Source of the DNA: Alisma plantago-aquatica
Taxonomy: Eukaryota > Streptophyta > Magnoliopsida > Alismatales > Alismataceae
Assembly: GCA_963693085.1 (NCBI GenBank)
Contig: OY856411.1
Span: 1,350,975,550 to 1,351,039,549, forward strand
Direction of reading: 5' to 3'
DNA length: 64,000 nt
Translations under genes and position numbers: made by a program
Shown: positions 47,330-58,542 of the stretch, one piece after another
Position numbering within the stretch: the first letter of the stretch is position 1
How the letters are laid out: every line of letters starts with the position of its first letter
Notes under the pieces: generated by a model
Told to the model about the DNA's origin: nothing
Databases searched by the model: none
Seen by the model: only the letters and a program-made list of their open reading frames with translations

Positions 47330-50300
47330 TATGCCCAACTTGTTACATAAGTATCAGACTCGACAACCATTCAGGGACTTTGTAAACAAATCAGCTAATT
47401 GGTCTTCTGATATGACCGTAATAACTAAATCAACTTTTGTAGAATCTTTTCTCGTAGAAACTGGCAATCAACTTCAATATGTTTTGTTCTCCCATGAAAG
47501 ACAGAATTTTGGGCAATGTGGACAGCAGCCTGATTGCCACATTTTAAGTCCATGGGAGCTTCCTGCATGAAGCCAAGCTCCTCTAACAAGTGGCAAATCC
47601 ATAACAATTCACATGTTGCTATGGCCATAGGTTTATACTCTGATTTTACATTGGACCTTGCAACTACATTTTGCTTCTTGCTCTTCTAAGAGACAAGATT
47701 TCCACCCACAAACAACACAATAACCAGAAATAGACCTCCTATCGATGCTAGATCCAACCCAGTCCACATCTGAGAAACCTTGCACCTGCAGATGTCTATG
47801 ATTTTGATAAAGAAGTCCCTTGACAGGAGACTTCTTGAGATACCTCCGAATGTGCATAACAGCCTCCATATGAACTGTGCATGGCTTATCTATGAACTAA
47901 CTAACAACACTAGTCGCAAAGGCAATGTCGGGTCGAGTGGCAGTCAAGTAATTCAACTTCCCAACAAGCCGCATGTACCTCCAAGGATCATCAAGTAACT
48001 CTCCCTGCTCCATGGATAATCTGACTTTAGGATCCATTGGAGTATTAGCAGGTCTAGCCCCAAGCATCACTGTCTCAAGGAGAAGATCTAAGGCATACTT
48101 CCTCTGTGAAATTGCAATCCCAAACTTAGACTTGGCAACTTCAATCTCCAAAAAATATTTAAGACTTTCCAAGTCCTTTGTCTGAAATTGACCCTGCAAA
48201 AAGAGCTATAATTGTGCAATGCCATGTCTGTCATCCCTAGTAATCACAATATCATCGACATATACCACCAGGAAAATGCTCCCTGAACTCTGACTTTTGT
48301 AGAAGACTGAATGATATGTGGTACATCTATGGAGTCCAAACTCAGAAAGAACACTACTGAATCTGCCAAACCAGGCACGAGGCGAATGCTTCAAACCATA
48401 TAGAGACTTGTGAAGACGACATACAAGATCTGACTCCCCATGAGCATCAAACCCAGGTGGTTGCTCCATATAAATCTCCGCATCCAAATCGCCATGCAAA
48501 AATGCATTTTTTAATATCAAGCTGGTGTAGAGGCCAAGAGTGAGTAACAGCTAGAGACAAGAAAATGTGAATAGATGCCATCTTAGCCACGGGAGAGAAG
48601 GTCTCTGAATAATCCACGCCATAGACCTGTGTAACCTTTGGCAACTAAACGTGCCTTGAGCCGATCAACACAACCATTTGCACCCACTTTGACAGTGTAA
48701 ACCCAACGGCGTCCAACAACAGACTTGTCATGTGGGCGTGAAACAAGAGACCATGTCTTGTTAAAGTGAAGAGTTGATATCTCCTCATCTATATCATGGC
48801 GCCAACCTGGGTGATCAAGTGCAATTGAAACATACAAAGGTATAGAGACATAGGATATAGAAGAAATAAAGGCATAATATAAAGGTGAAAGATGGCTATA
48901 TGAAACAAAGTTAGAAATGGAATGTTGAATATTTTTAAGAGTGTGATATCTAACACCTTTCCTTAAAGCAATAGGAAGATCCTGATATGGAGGTGGAGAA
49001 ACCTGACCTTCTGACAAGGAAACATCTAGAGAAGGAGATGAACTAGCTAGTGTCTCTGCCCTCCTGCATTGATACCTGAATCAGACTGTCCACATGCACC
49101 CATATGACGAGTATATACATAAGTGATTGGTGGCCTAGTCCAACTGGATGGAACAACATCATGCGGACTACCACTCACATGAGACAAAGGAACAATAGAC
49201 TAAACAACAACATGAAGAGGCAAGACCTCTACAACGACTGGTGTCATTGACGCCTTATCACCAAAGAAGGGTGTGTCTTCAAAGAAGGTGACTTCAGCAG
49301 ACACAAAGAAGCGACATAAGGTAGGACTAATTTAGAGTAACCTAAGAGGACACACTTGGTGGCTTTGAGACCCAACTTGCCCACTTCAGGACCAAGGCAA
49401 TGGGCAAAACAAACACAACCAAACACCTTCGGTGGAACATGGTACAATAGCTTCAAAGGATGAAGCATCTAAACACGTGTGAGATTCTGAAGGACAGATG
49501 ACGGCATGCGATTAATGAGATAAGTAGCAGTAAGAACAGCATCACCCAAAAATTCCTTAGGTGCATGCATGTGAAGAAGAAGAGTGTGGGCGATCTCAAC
49601 AATATGGTGAATCTTTCTTTCAGCCACTTTGTTCTATTGTGGTGTATGCAGGCAAGATGACTGGTGGATGATGCCATGGCTGGTAGTCAAATGAGTGAAG
49701 TCATGGCTGAAGTATTCTATAGCATTATCTGATCAAAAGGTACACACTTTCTTTTTAAATTGAGTTTCTACTTCCAAACAGAAAGATTTGAATATAGACA
49801 AGAGTTTGAGATCTTTCTTTGATCAAATAAAGCCATGTAGCACGCGAGTAATCATCTACAAAGATAACAAAATACTTATAGCCAAGCTTGGAAGTAACAC
49901 GACTTGGTCCCCAAATATCTGAATGGATTAACTCAAAAGTAGACTTTGTTTTTTGACTCTCTTTGAACTTGAAGACGGACCTTGTATGTTTCCCTATCTG
50001 ACATGGCTCACAGTGCAAACTTTCCAGGTTGGACAGACTTGGAACCAAGTTATTGAGCTTATCTAAAGATGCATGACCAAGACAACTATGCACCACCAAA
50101 GGAGAAGTTGTGACACATGTTATAGGCGACCTTTGCAAGTATTAGAGACCGGCCAATTCATACCCTTTGCCAATGGTGTCCCCCGTCTTCAAGTCCTATA
50201 ATTCAGACAAGCAACTGGTAGAACGTAACAGAGGCTTGAAGAGAACGAGTTAATTTACTTATTGATAATAAATTAAAAGGAAAATGAGGAATGAAAAAGT

Positions 50301-50480
50301 AGATTAAAGTGATATTTGTGGAGTCGGTGACACCATCCCAATTCCCTTAACGTAGGCAATAGAGCCATCTGCAAGGGTGAGACCCGGTAGGTTAGGCTTA
50401 TGGGCAAAAGTGGTGAACATCTCTAATACCCCCGTGATGTGATCAGTGGCACCTGAATCAATTCGAATCAGATAATATCA
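47330..50480 (-). pseudogene. Copia protease-integrase-RT-RNase H, several breaks
   Basis: Reading 5' to 3' on the - strand: protease DSGATDHITG near 50455; gag-pre-integrase and integrase at 50138-49755 (HSCLGHASLDKLNNL; HCEPCQIGKHTR; HSDIWGPSRV; FVDDYSRATWLY), with integrase continuing to 49250. RT starts near 48800 (WSLVSRPHDKSVVGRRWVY; DRLKARLVAKGYT) and continues as [20 protein letters not shown]. The catalytic YVDD is at 48262-48251, then LKYFLEIEVAKS. RNase H: FSDVDWVGSSIDRRSISGYC, CGNQAAVHIAQN and TKHIEVDCQFLREK. There are several stops and shifts and no gag. The protein would sit in the virus-like particle to make and integrate cDNA; this copy cannot. Confidence 0.88.
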
Positions 50481-51147
50481 CCTGATACATAACTTCTTTC
50501 TTCTTTGAAATCATTTTGAGTCAGAATCTAAATATTTGCACAGAATCGCAAGGCCACTTGTATGGGTTGTCGTGAAGACGGGCAGCAATTTGTAAGAGAA
50601 AGACCACTTGCACGTGGAGGGGTGCTCTAGTAGAAATAACTTGACTCTGGCAGCAAGAATGAACTGAATTGACAAAATTAGATCAAAAAATTGCGTGCTA
50701 CAGTGTTTTACCGGTGACAAATTGCTATACAAAGACCCGTTGTGCCCTCCTTAACTTCCGTATGCCCTTGACCTTCTAGGACAATGAAGTTAAGTAGGGA
50801 CGCCCCCTTTAGACCAGATTTAAGGGGGGAAACAGCCCCTCGCACCGTCTTTATTGAAGCCGTAAAAGCTCCGATAAAGACTGTTGACAGCAACCTAATG
50901 CAAGCTTGATATGGAGACGAAACGGAGCTGTAGTGGCTAGGCGCAAGCACCTAATGGCAGCTAGAACCAAGAGGAAGGATGCCTTAAAAGGGCAAGACCC
51001 AACTCCAATCAGAGAGAGAACAGCAGCCACTGTTGTGGCCGTCGTGCTACAGTACGTGTACTGTAGCGCGGACGGAATCCCAGATCGTGATGACCACTCA
51101 CTAAGACTTCCTTGGAGAGATTGATAGTTCCCCTAACGTTTTCCCTT

Positions 51148-51159
51148 GCTCTGATACCA
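51148..51159 (-). promoter_or_regulatory. Primer-binding site, initiator tRNA-Met type
   Basis: TGGTATCAGAGC on the - strand immediately follows the 5' LTR with no spacer. This is the standard copia primer site. Confidence 0.9.
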
Positions 51160-51305
51160 TCTAGAAAAGAAAACAATGGGGGAAAACACTAACTCCCTCT
51201 TACGGTTGAGTACTTGTATTATATATACAAGAGACTTTGCAAACTTTACACATAGCCCCTTGACTTTTTCCTACACTTACAAATAGGTCCCTACAAAAAC
51301 ATATT

Positions 51306-51309
<4 letters not shown>
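51160..51309 (-). repeat. 5' LTR of the gag-less copia
   Basis: 150 bp, paired with 47149-47298. Bordered on the right by a (TA)n tract (51310-51348). Confidence 0.87.
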
Positions 51310-51349
<40 letters not shown>

Positions 51350-51351
<2 letters not shown>

Positions 51352-51457
51352 GAAAACACTCAACTCCCTCTTACGGTCGAGTGAGACTTTGCAGACTTTA
51401 CACATAGCCCCCTGACTTTTTCCTACACTTACAAATAGGTCCTTACAAAAACATATT

Positions 51458-51465
<8 letters not shown>
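51350..51465 (-). repeat. Extra partial LTR of the same copia family
   Basis: The block beginning GGGAAAACACTCAACTCCC repeats the LTR but lacks the palindromic ACTTGTATTATATATACAAG segment. It ends in the same CATATTAACA, followed by another TA tract. It is a fragment of a further, internally deleted copy. Confidence 0.8.
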
Positions 51466-51496
<31 letters not shown>

Positions 51497-52490
51497 CAAT
51501 ATATATAGCAAAAATTGTTTGGCAATATACATCATGAATATTAGTAAATATCTAACTGATATCAGAAATGATACTCATGGAACTAAATAACCAAAGAAGT
51601 TTCCTATAGCACATATAAATATTGTATTAGATGGCAATATGAAAAAAGGCATGGTACCGGAGACCAAGGGCTTGGTTCGGGAAGCTTTTTCTCCGTGGGA
51701 GAATTCTGTACAGCACCTGTCTTCATTTTAAGAATGTCCTAGATTGTTGTAGAGAAACATAATTAGTGTTGGTACTTTAAACATGTTCCATTGAATATAT
51801 GAGCATCTTGTAAAAGAATATATTCGCTAAGTTCTATGTTAGTGCAAAGTAACAACTAATAAGTAGGAGAAAAAAAAAATTTAGGTCCAAAAGTTAAGAA
51901 AGCAAGTATGATAGGCATTAAAGATAGCAATCACATATAAAGATTCCTACATGAGAATGGCAAAGAAGAAAAAATTAATAGAGACCACCATTCTCATCCA
52001 TGAGTAGTGAGTACTGGGTAATTGCTTAAAATCATCAAATTATATATTCAAAATCACTTTTGCATTAGAAAATTTATATTGCAGGTGATCCTGATCCATG
52101 CTAGTCAACAGACTCAGTGAGTCAGTCCCCAAAAAGACCACTCACGCAGTACACGCCAGGCATTGCCCTCAATTACTTATCATTAAGAACACAATCGCCA
52201 CACACTCTAAATAGCATAGAAATTATAAATAGCAATTTAACAATGCTTCCACATGGACAACTTGACAATGTATGCCTGAAGTGATTTTTTTGAATTAACA
52301 ACAATCAAACCCATATATCAAGGCAACGAGCATCAATAGTATTTGTTGTCCTTCCACTAGGTTTAAAAGAGATCTTTCAACCAAGGCATTCACTGGCGTG
52401 CAATCGATATTTCAGACTTCTTTAACGTGTATGTCAATAGTTCTCATAAAAGAGGATCAGAAATAGAGGTAGCTAGCTAGTATGTTTTTT
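51466..52490. other. No gene recognised
   Basis: AT-rich. The phrase CTCCGTGGGAGAATTCT at 51690 recurs at 52616, suggesting a shared repeat, but no element ends can be drawn. Confidence 0.4.
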
Positions 52491-52972
52491 AAAATGTCAA
52501 TTTCGACGTCGTTTCAGATGGTCTAGAAACAGAAATTTACAAAAATTTCAGTCGAAAATTCAATAATTCCCCTCCTGTCGACGCAAGATTCCGGCACAAA
52601 TTTGATCATTCCCCTCCGTGGGAGAATTCTATTCATAAATACACCTAGTCATGCAATAATATCATATGTCGGTATAGGGTGGGGGCCCTACATGTGTGAG
52701 TGAAAAGATGCCAAATTGTTTCAATCAGGATATTGATTATGCAATATAAACATATATACATATATATATTCTTATGTAATAGCATGTTATATCTTATATC
52801 TTGCATTCAACTTAGTAATACATAATAATTAATACATAATAATTCTCATTTTTCATATTTTCAATTTTTTAGAGAAATTACATAGTAGAAATTTCGGCGA
52901 TCGGAAGGGAGGTTTCAATGTCTGGTAGCCACCGAACCAAAATTTTGCAATTTTCGTCGAAATTATAATTCA
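52491..52972. repeat. Possible MITE with TTTCGACG ends
   Basis: The left text AATTTCGACGTCGTTTC and right text TTTTCGTCGAAATT are roughly inverted, and GAAATTTCGG words occur near both ends. I could not identify a target duplication. A related block is at 40230-40340. Confidence 0.35.
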
Positions 52973-53612
52973 TGGTGCATATACATCATACTAACACAAG
53001 CGCATCTAAACATTAAAGAAAGCATCCGCTCATTCAAACATATGTAGAGAAAGGAGGGAAAGAATGCCTCTTGCAATTATGGTTTGTAACTGAGGTTCCT
53101 TTCTAGAGATTCAAGAGACCGGGGTGGCTTATTAATCAATAAATCAAATATTCAGGCTTATAAACAATCAAGCATTAGTTTTAACTTTTAAGTCAACAAC
53201 CATATTGAAGGAGCCATCGTCATGACTATAACCCAATTTAGACCAGTTAAATGGATGATAATAGGGCCAACAATCAACCAAAAAACTCTTCAAAAAGAAT
53301 TCAATCACTACTGAGTTCTTATAATAAATTTTCTTATACATAGGTGCAAAATATTTGTGGATAACTATTTGAATATTTTTATTTTAGCCTCTTTTAACTA
53401 TGGCTCGTCATGTTCATCGTCTTCTAAGCCTCATCTTCAACTGTTAGTAAATGTATGTGCAAGCTGTACATGATTACACTAAATTGGTCGCACATTGGGT
53501 TTTTCATGTGTTTAATCCCGTTATGTGTAAATCAGTAGTTGGCTACTTACATATATATGTGGGCCATTAGTCTAATACAAGTTGACTCTCCCACATCATG
53601 TGTGTCTTGCAA
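52973..53612. other. Possible decayed LTR upstream of a primer site
   Basis: No coding block. The last part leads into a primer-like site at 53613, so roughly 53,450-53,612 could be an old LTR. No partner is visible. Confidence 0.35.
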
Positions 53613-53630
53613 CTTGATATCAAAGCATCC
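53613..53630 (+). promoter_or_regulatory. Decayed copia primer-binding site
   Basis: CTTGATATCAAAGCATCC resembles TTGGTATCAGAGCATCC, the usual text at the LTR/leader junction, with G-to-A changes at two positions. That pattern fits methylated-cytosine decay. Confidence 0.5.
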
Positions 53631-54878
53631 GGGACAAAAACCCTAGGGAGTTGTTTCAAAGTAGAGGCATTATTGTCTCTCATCTCACCTCTCCCCCTAT
53701 CGTCAAAATGGGATCCATTCACATCTCTCCTTGTCGTCAAACAGTCATTTGTCCCAAGGGGAATATGTTGCTACAGTATCTCTGCTACTTTACACTACTA
53801 TAATACCATTGCTACCGTATGTTGCTCTAGTATTGTCATTACAGTACATTGTTGTGGTATTGTCGGCTTGTTGCTATACTAGCAGTTGCTTTCCAAGTGT
53901 CTCCAAGCCGCCGATCTATTAGATTAGCTTCAATGCTTTAGTCTAGCGTTATTTATGAGGGTTTTGATCATTGTTGGTTATCTCAGAGCATTGTTTTTAC
54001 ATTTCCCCATGTAGGGTTTGTTGTAGTTGTTTCCCCATAAAATTGCAACAATCAAATTTGTGGATCACCATTGCTGATGAGAAGGAAGCCCGGGTTGTTG
54101 GTTGATAGTCAACTATTATCTAGGTACTATGATAAAAGGCAAAACACATAAGTTGAAGCAATAATGTGCCTATCAGCAAACCATGTCAAATGCCTTTCTT
54201 GTCTAGAGTACAGGTCCATCTGCTTGTATCTCATGCGTCTCCAAAGCACTAACATCATTTTAGGTTCTTGATTTAGGTGGCCATATATGATTTCACAGTT
54301 ACACCTCATACGGTATTTTTGAAGATAGTTGGCATTTTCTATCTCAGTGGTCCAATTGGGCCTAATTTACTCGGCTTCACTTAAGCAAGTTCAGTCTCAA
54401 AACATATAATTAGGGAGTTGTGCTTCTCCCTAATCCCTATAAAGCATGTAGGATGCATCTTGTTAATCAAGTAATAATAATTACTACTCTTCACATAGTA
54501 TTGGAGAAGAAACCCTACAGAAGCCTCCTCCCTCCATCGTCTCTATGCATGTCGTCGTTGATGATGTGATGTAGGATGATCGTAGCCTTTGACATAGTTA
54601 TTTGAGTAGCATTTTTAATATTTTTTATCAGTTTCCATGTGTTTTAGGGGTTATTTGATATTTTTCCAGTTTGGTTTTGTAAAGCATGTGGTTTAGTCCC
54701 ACAGGGGCTACCTATCTAGTTAGTTGGATTTACATGCCTATATATAGGCTTTGTAAGGCTCTTTAGAAAGTAAACTTGATGATTGAAATTTATTGATGAA
54801 TTATATTTCATGCTTTTGATTAGTTTTATCAATTAATTTAGATCTAGTTTAGATTTTAATCATTAGGTTCTTCATCAA
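53631..54878. other. Leader/LTR debris
   Basis: No domain found. From about 54,600 to 54,878 the text (TGCCTATATATAGGCTTTG, then a run to CATCA) has LTR character and leads directly into a primer-like site. Confidence 0.4.
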
Positions 54879-54894
54879 TTGGTAGCAGAGCATC
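54879..54894 (+). promoter_or_regulatory. LTR/primer-site junction
   Basis: TTGGTAGCAGAGCATC follows a CA end (CATCAA). It is close to the initiator-Met primer site with one changed base. The palindromic TATATATAGGC at 54737-54750 may be the TATA region of the same LTR. Confidence 0.55.
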
Positions 54895-55292
54895 AAACCC
54901 TAATTCTCATTGGGGTTTATATACTATGTTCTCTCTCTTATTGTCCTCCGAAAGACAGTCGCTGCTCCCAATACTTCGGCCATCATCTCCTGCCCTTCGG
55001 TTGACAACCCCGCTCACCCTCCCCCATTAAATAATTTGGTCGTTCGATACCTTCACATGTTTTCCATGTTTTCTCTATTCTTGCGAGGACAGCAACCCTC
55101 ACTTCACGTCGTTCGCCCGTAACCCATGCGCGCCAATCCTGCTCCCATCGCCCAACGGCCTATTCCCCACCCCTCCTCCCTACATGCTTCCAACCCAATA
55201 ACCACCCACTCTTCCGCGCTCTACTAAACGTGTCGCTAAAACATCCATTTAATGTTGCACCAGATTTACAATTAGATTAGCATATTTCTTCG
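54895..55292. other. Boundary of two LTR remnants
   Basis: Pyrimidine-rich text with no domain. The right end contains the start of the LTR (TGTTATGTGTTTCG on the - strand at 55292) belonging to the split copia on its right. Confidence 0.4.
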
Positions 55293-55673
55293 AAACACAT
55301 AACAATCTCCACCTTGACTTGAAGTTTGTAACTCTATGAAAAAGAATAATAATTTTCTCTCCTCCAGCCTCTAAGGACATCAATACAGGTTGTGCAGACT
55401 AACCAAGTTTAGGCAGTGTTTGAACTAGGAAATTGTCGTCACCTCAGCGGGATTTTCTCTACTGGCAATCTTCTTCACTACAATGTTTTGCTACATTATC
55501 ACTTCTTTGATGAAGTGATACTTGACGTCAATGTGATTTGTTCTCTTATGAAACATCTGGTCTTTTATGAGATGAATTGCACTTTGAGTGTCACAAATAG
55601 ATGGTCGTTGTCTTGAATACATAATTCTACACACAGTCCTCTAAGTCATGTAGCTTCTTTGATGCCTTTTGTA
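55293..55673 (-). pseudogene. Copia RNase H, 3' half (split from 63561-64000)
   Basis: The - strand reads GIKEAT followed by LRGLCVEL, then TLKVQFIS in a shifted frame, and MFHKRTNHIDVKYHFIKEV, the C-terminal RNase H pattern of Tnt1-like copia (family: MfHeRTKHIDVryHFIRe). FKHCLNLVSL near 55410 is the tail. The polypurine run CAAGGTGGAGATTG precedes the LTR start at 55292. The upstream half lies 7.9 kb away at 63561-64000; the young Ty3-type element inserted between them with a 5 bp duplication. Confidence 0.8.
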
Positions 55674-55678
55674 AATGC

Positions 55679-57282
55679 TGATGCGATGATTTTGAGTCGC
55701 ATTTATAGACCTATTTCATATGTGTTTTGTGCTCTAATTACTCATTTTTATGGATAATATTGCATAATTCACTTAATTTGGTCTTTGCCATCATGTTATG
55801 TCAAATCCCCTTTGTTTTACCATTTTGAGCATTATTTATCATATTATCATAATTTGTGTGGATTTACTTGGTCTTGTTGTGAAATTTCAGGAAAAACAAG
55901 TATCTGCTTCCGTCGATACCATCGACGGAAGTCGATACCATCGACCAAGCCACAGGTTGTCAGCCGAGAAGAGCAATACAGAGTCGATACCATCGACACC
56001 TAAGTGGATGGCATCGAGATCACTTCAGGTTGCTGGCGAGGATGCAGTCGATACCATCGACGAAAGTCGATGCCATCGACACAAGGAGAGCTACAGCGTC
56101 GCTAGAAGACAAAACCGACGCTACAGGAGTCGATACCATCGACCCAAGTCGATGGTATCGAGATGACCACAGGCGCTCACATCAAAAGAAAAGAAAGCTG
56201 CCGCTAATCCGCTGGGTCGATACCATCGACCCGCGTCGATGGTATCGACGCCGGCAGATATGCGTTGGATCTGTTTTGATCTCGATCGGACGGCTGTTGT
56301 TATTTGACGACCTAATTAGGGACTTATACCTAATGACGGCCGCCCACACGGATGGGGATCTCATTTTTGGATTGCACGAGTGCCGAGGAGGAGAACGGAG
56401 GCCAGAAGCTCATCCCGAGTGATTCGGACGCTGCCGAAGACGATTTCCACCACCGATAGGCGGGGAAGCTCGTGTTCTACGCCAAGGATCTGCCGGTTCT
56501 TCTCCGTTCAGGGGTTTTTCCACTTGTTTCACGTTTTTCTTATGAAATCCCCTATTTCTACCATGTATTCGTGTGAGATGAACATGAGAGGCTAAAACCT
56601 TCAATCTTTAGGACCGGGAGTAGCCCGGGAATACATTGTATGACATTTTTATATTGATAATTCACAGTTTCTCTCTCAAATCCGTGGTATAGATTCGTTT
56701 TCTCCATTTCTATTGTTATGCTTGATCACCATAATAATAACTTAATACCCTTAATCGCTTCGACAGAAGGATTAACGGTTGAAAAGAGACGAATTCTACA
56801 TTAATCAATAAAACCCTTGACAAAGGAGTTGTAAAATTAATGGTGCGAACTGAGGGACCGTTTATAATGCACTTAGTTTAGGGGAATGATTACTACGACG
56901 GTGGAATCAACCTAAACCTAAGTAGTGAATTACACCACGACAGTGGGTAATTCTGTATTCAGGCCACTACCCGGATAGAGAGAGAAGTGTGAGGAATTAT
57001 ATGAAACCTAATACAATGTTGACCCGCGGTGAAACCGTCATCCTAAAGATATCCCTTTGAATTGATTAAATTAACCTTTAATCGATTGTTTTCTTTGTTT
57101 AATTTTTATTTTCTTTTAATTTCAACAACAAAACCCTATTTTGTTAATTGGCCTAGCTGATTGCGATTAGTTAGTAGAAGTCTCCAATAATTCATGTATC
57201 CCTGAGTTCGACTCGAGCCTCACAAGGCCTATATTACTCGACGCGTATACTTGCGTTTAAGCGCGTAGTAAAATACACGTCA
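55679..57282 (+). repeat. 5' LTR (1,604 bp) of the gag-protease element
   Basis: It starts TGATGCGATGATTTTGAGTC and ends AAATACACGTCA. It holds the 10-motif palindrome array (55912-56249). Relative to the 3' LTR it keeps motif 10, has GTGGAT in place of GTCGAT in motif 4 (56004), and has an extra GA near 56982. Confidence 0.97.
55912..56249. repeat. Paired-palindrome array in the 5' LTR (10 motifs)
   Basis: The 15 bp word GTCGATACCATCGAC, itself palindromic in its outer six bases on each side, or its reverse complement GTCGATGGTATCGAC, occurs with few changes at 55912, 55931, 55983, 56004, 56047, 56066, 56129, 56148, 56216 and 56235. The words form five pairs with start-to-start distances 19, 21, 19, 19 and 19. 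Pair starts are 71, 64, 82 and 87 bases apart. Pairs 4 and 5 are inverted (ACC then GGT) and can form 15 bp hairpins with 4-base loops. Linkers between pairs are dissimilar to each other. Confidence 0.95.
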
Positions 57283-57288
57283 AGTTTT

Positions 57289-57306
57289 TGGCGCCGTTGC
57301 CGGGGA
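57289..57306 (+). promoter_or_regulatory. Primer-binding site, tRNA-Asp type
   Basis: TGGCGCCGTTGCCGGGGA lies six bases after the 5' LTR and is complementary to the 3' end of plant tRNA-Asp. This primer site is common in Athila/Tat-related Ty3 elements. Confidence 0.92.
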
Positions 57307-57468
57307 TACGGCGAATTGTTGGCACTTCGAGTGCTAAGAGTGGCCACTCTAGGCCACATTTTTTTTTAATTTGAAACAATTTTAAATATTCTTAAATTTC
57401 TCTATAATTGTGTTTACTCGTTCAAAGCATAGTACTGAACCCCGATTTTCTTATTTCAGGTACTTTGC

Positions 57469-58542
57469 ATGGTGCATACACGTAGCGCAGACTACACGAA
57501 TCGCACACCTGAGGTTCCATCTGCGGGACCAGAGGACGAGGACTACTACGAGCAGGAGCACCAAAGTGATATAAATTCTGAATCTGAGCAAGAACAAGAA
57601 GAAGCAATGGCTGAACCACAGACGATATGGGAGAAGATCAAGGCGTCTTCTTCATCAGCTTCAAAGGGGCCTATCAAGAAACAGGCGGTCAACATACCGA
57701 CCTACAAGATTGATCCGGCATTGATTAATTTGGTAAAGTCAAACGCATTTCATGGATTGAAAAATGAGGACCCAGTGGCACACATCAGCCAGTTCGTGGA
57801 GAACTGTGACATGGTGAAGATCGACCGATTCCCACAAGATGCTTTGTACCTCAAGTTATTCCCAAGTTCCTTGGCAGGAGCGGCAAGAGAGTGGCTTCAT
57901 AACCTCGACGACGAGTTTGTTGAATCATGGGATCACATGGTGGAGGTTTTCTTCGAGAGGTTCTTCCCTCCTGAGAAGACCAATGATATGATCCGGAAGA
58001 TCCACAATTTCACCCAACAGGCGGGTGAAACTTATTCTGAGACTTGGGAGCGATTCCAAGTCATGTTGAGGAGATGTCCACACCATGGACTGGACAAGGA
58101 AACCCAAGTGAAGATCTTCTACTTTGCTCTCTCCGAGCATGATAGAAGCAATTTGGACTCGGCTGGCTCCGGATTTTTCTTAAATAACACTGATACGAGA
58201 TGCTGGGAGATATTAAAGAACATGGCTAGGAAACAGTCATGGGGTGAAAGAGGCGCTGTGGAGCAGGTCAGAGTTGCAGGTGAATCCAAAGTAATTAATG
58301 AGCTAAATGATAAGTTAGATCTTCTAGCCAAGAAGCTGCTATCTAAGGAAGATGCATCTGAGGATGAGGAAGCCCAAGTGAAATTCATGCAACAACAGGG
58401 CTATAGAAACAATGACTATGCATGGAGGAAGGATAAAAAGTTCTCATGGAAGGATTCGAATAACTTTCTGCAAGATCCGGATGCCAAGCCACAATCTAGA
58501 GCCGAAGATAAGAACACTGAATTACTCAGTCAGATGGTGTAG
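57469..58542 (+). CDS. Gag protein of the Ty3-type element, ends at amber codon
   Basis: This 357-residue frame encodes the capsid region that assembles the virus-like particle. The N-terminus is acidic (residues 15-45, EDEDYYEQE; SEQEQEE). A Retrotrans_gag core spans about residues 75-250: KSNAFHGLKNEDPVAHISQF, LKLFPSSLAGAAREWLHNL, FFERFFPPEKTNDMIRKI, ETWERFQVMLRRCPHHG. These match Athila/Tat gag patterns. No CCHC knuckle is present in the usual place near residues 290-330. The frame stops at TAG (58540-58542) and continues in the same frame for another 422 codons, so the native product may be longer. The start ATG at 57469 is the first in frame after the leader. Confidence 0.9.
   Translation: MVHTRSADYTNRTPEVPSAGPEDEDYYEQEHQSDINSESEQEQEEAMAEPQTIWEKIKASSSSASKGPIKKQAVNIPTYKIDPALINLVKSNAFHGLKNEDPVAHISQFVENCDMVKIDRFPQDALYLKLFPSSLAGAAREWLHNLDDEFVESWDHMVEVFFERFFPPEKTNDMIRKIHNFTQQAGETYSETWERFQVMLRRCPHHGLDKETQVKIFYFALSEHDRSNLDSAGSGFFLNNTDTRCWEILKNMARKQSWGERGAVEQVRVAGESKVINELNDKLDLLAKKLLSKEDASEDEEAQVKFMQQQGYRNNDYAWRKDKKFSWKDSNNFLQDPDAKPQSRAEDKNTELLSQMV

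Larger units (their letters stand above)
47149..51309 (-). mobile_element. Copia element with 150 bp LTRs, gag missing
   Basis: Two 150 bp direct repeats (51160-51309 as 5' LTR and 47149-47298 as 3' LTR) start TGTTAATATG and end TCTAGA on the - strand. Flanks TATAT on both sides fit a 5 bp duplication, though the right flank is a TA tract, so that is weak support. A perfect primer site TGGTATCAGAGC abuts the 5' LTR. By my hand alignment the LTRs differ at about 18 of 150 positions, so the insertion is old. The interior has protease to RNase H; most of gag is absent. Confidence 0.87.

Noticed and set aside
51310..51348. TATAT flanks of the 47149-51309 copia as strong proof of a target duplication
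   Set aside because: The right flank is a pure TA tract, so a 5 bp match is expected by chance; I rely on the LTR pair and primer site for the boundary.
55912..56422. ORFs across the palindrome array (reading VDTIDG and SIPST repeats) as a repeat protein gene
   Set aside because: The motif keeps several frames open on both strands, the array lies in an LTR and the same text recurs in non-coding DNA. The open frames follow from the repeat rather than from protein selection.
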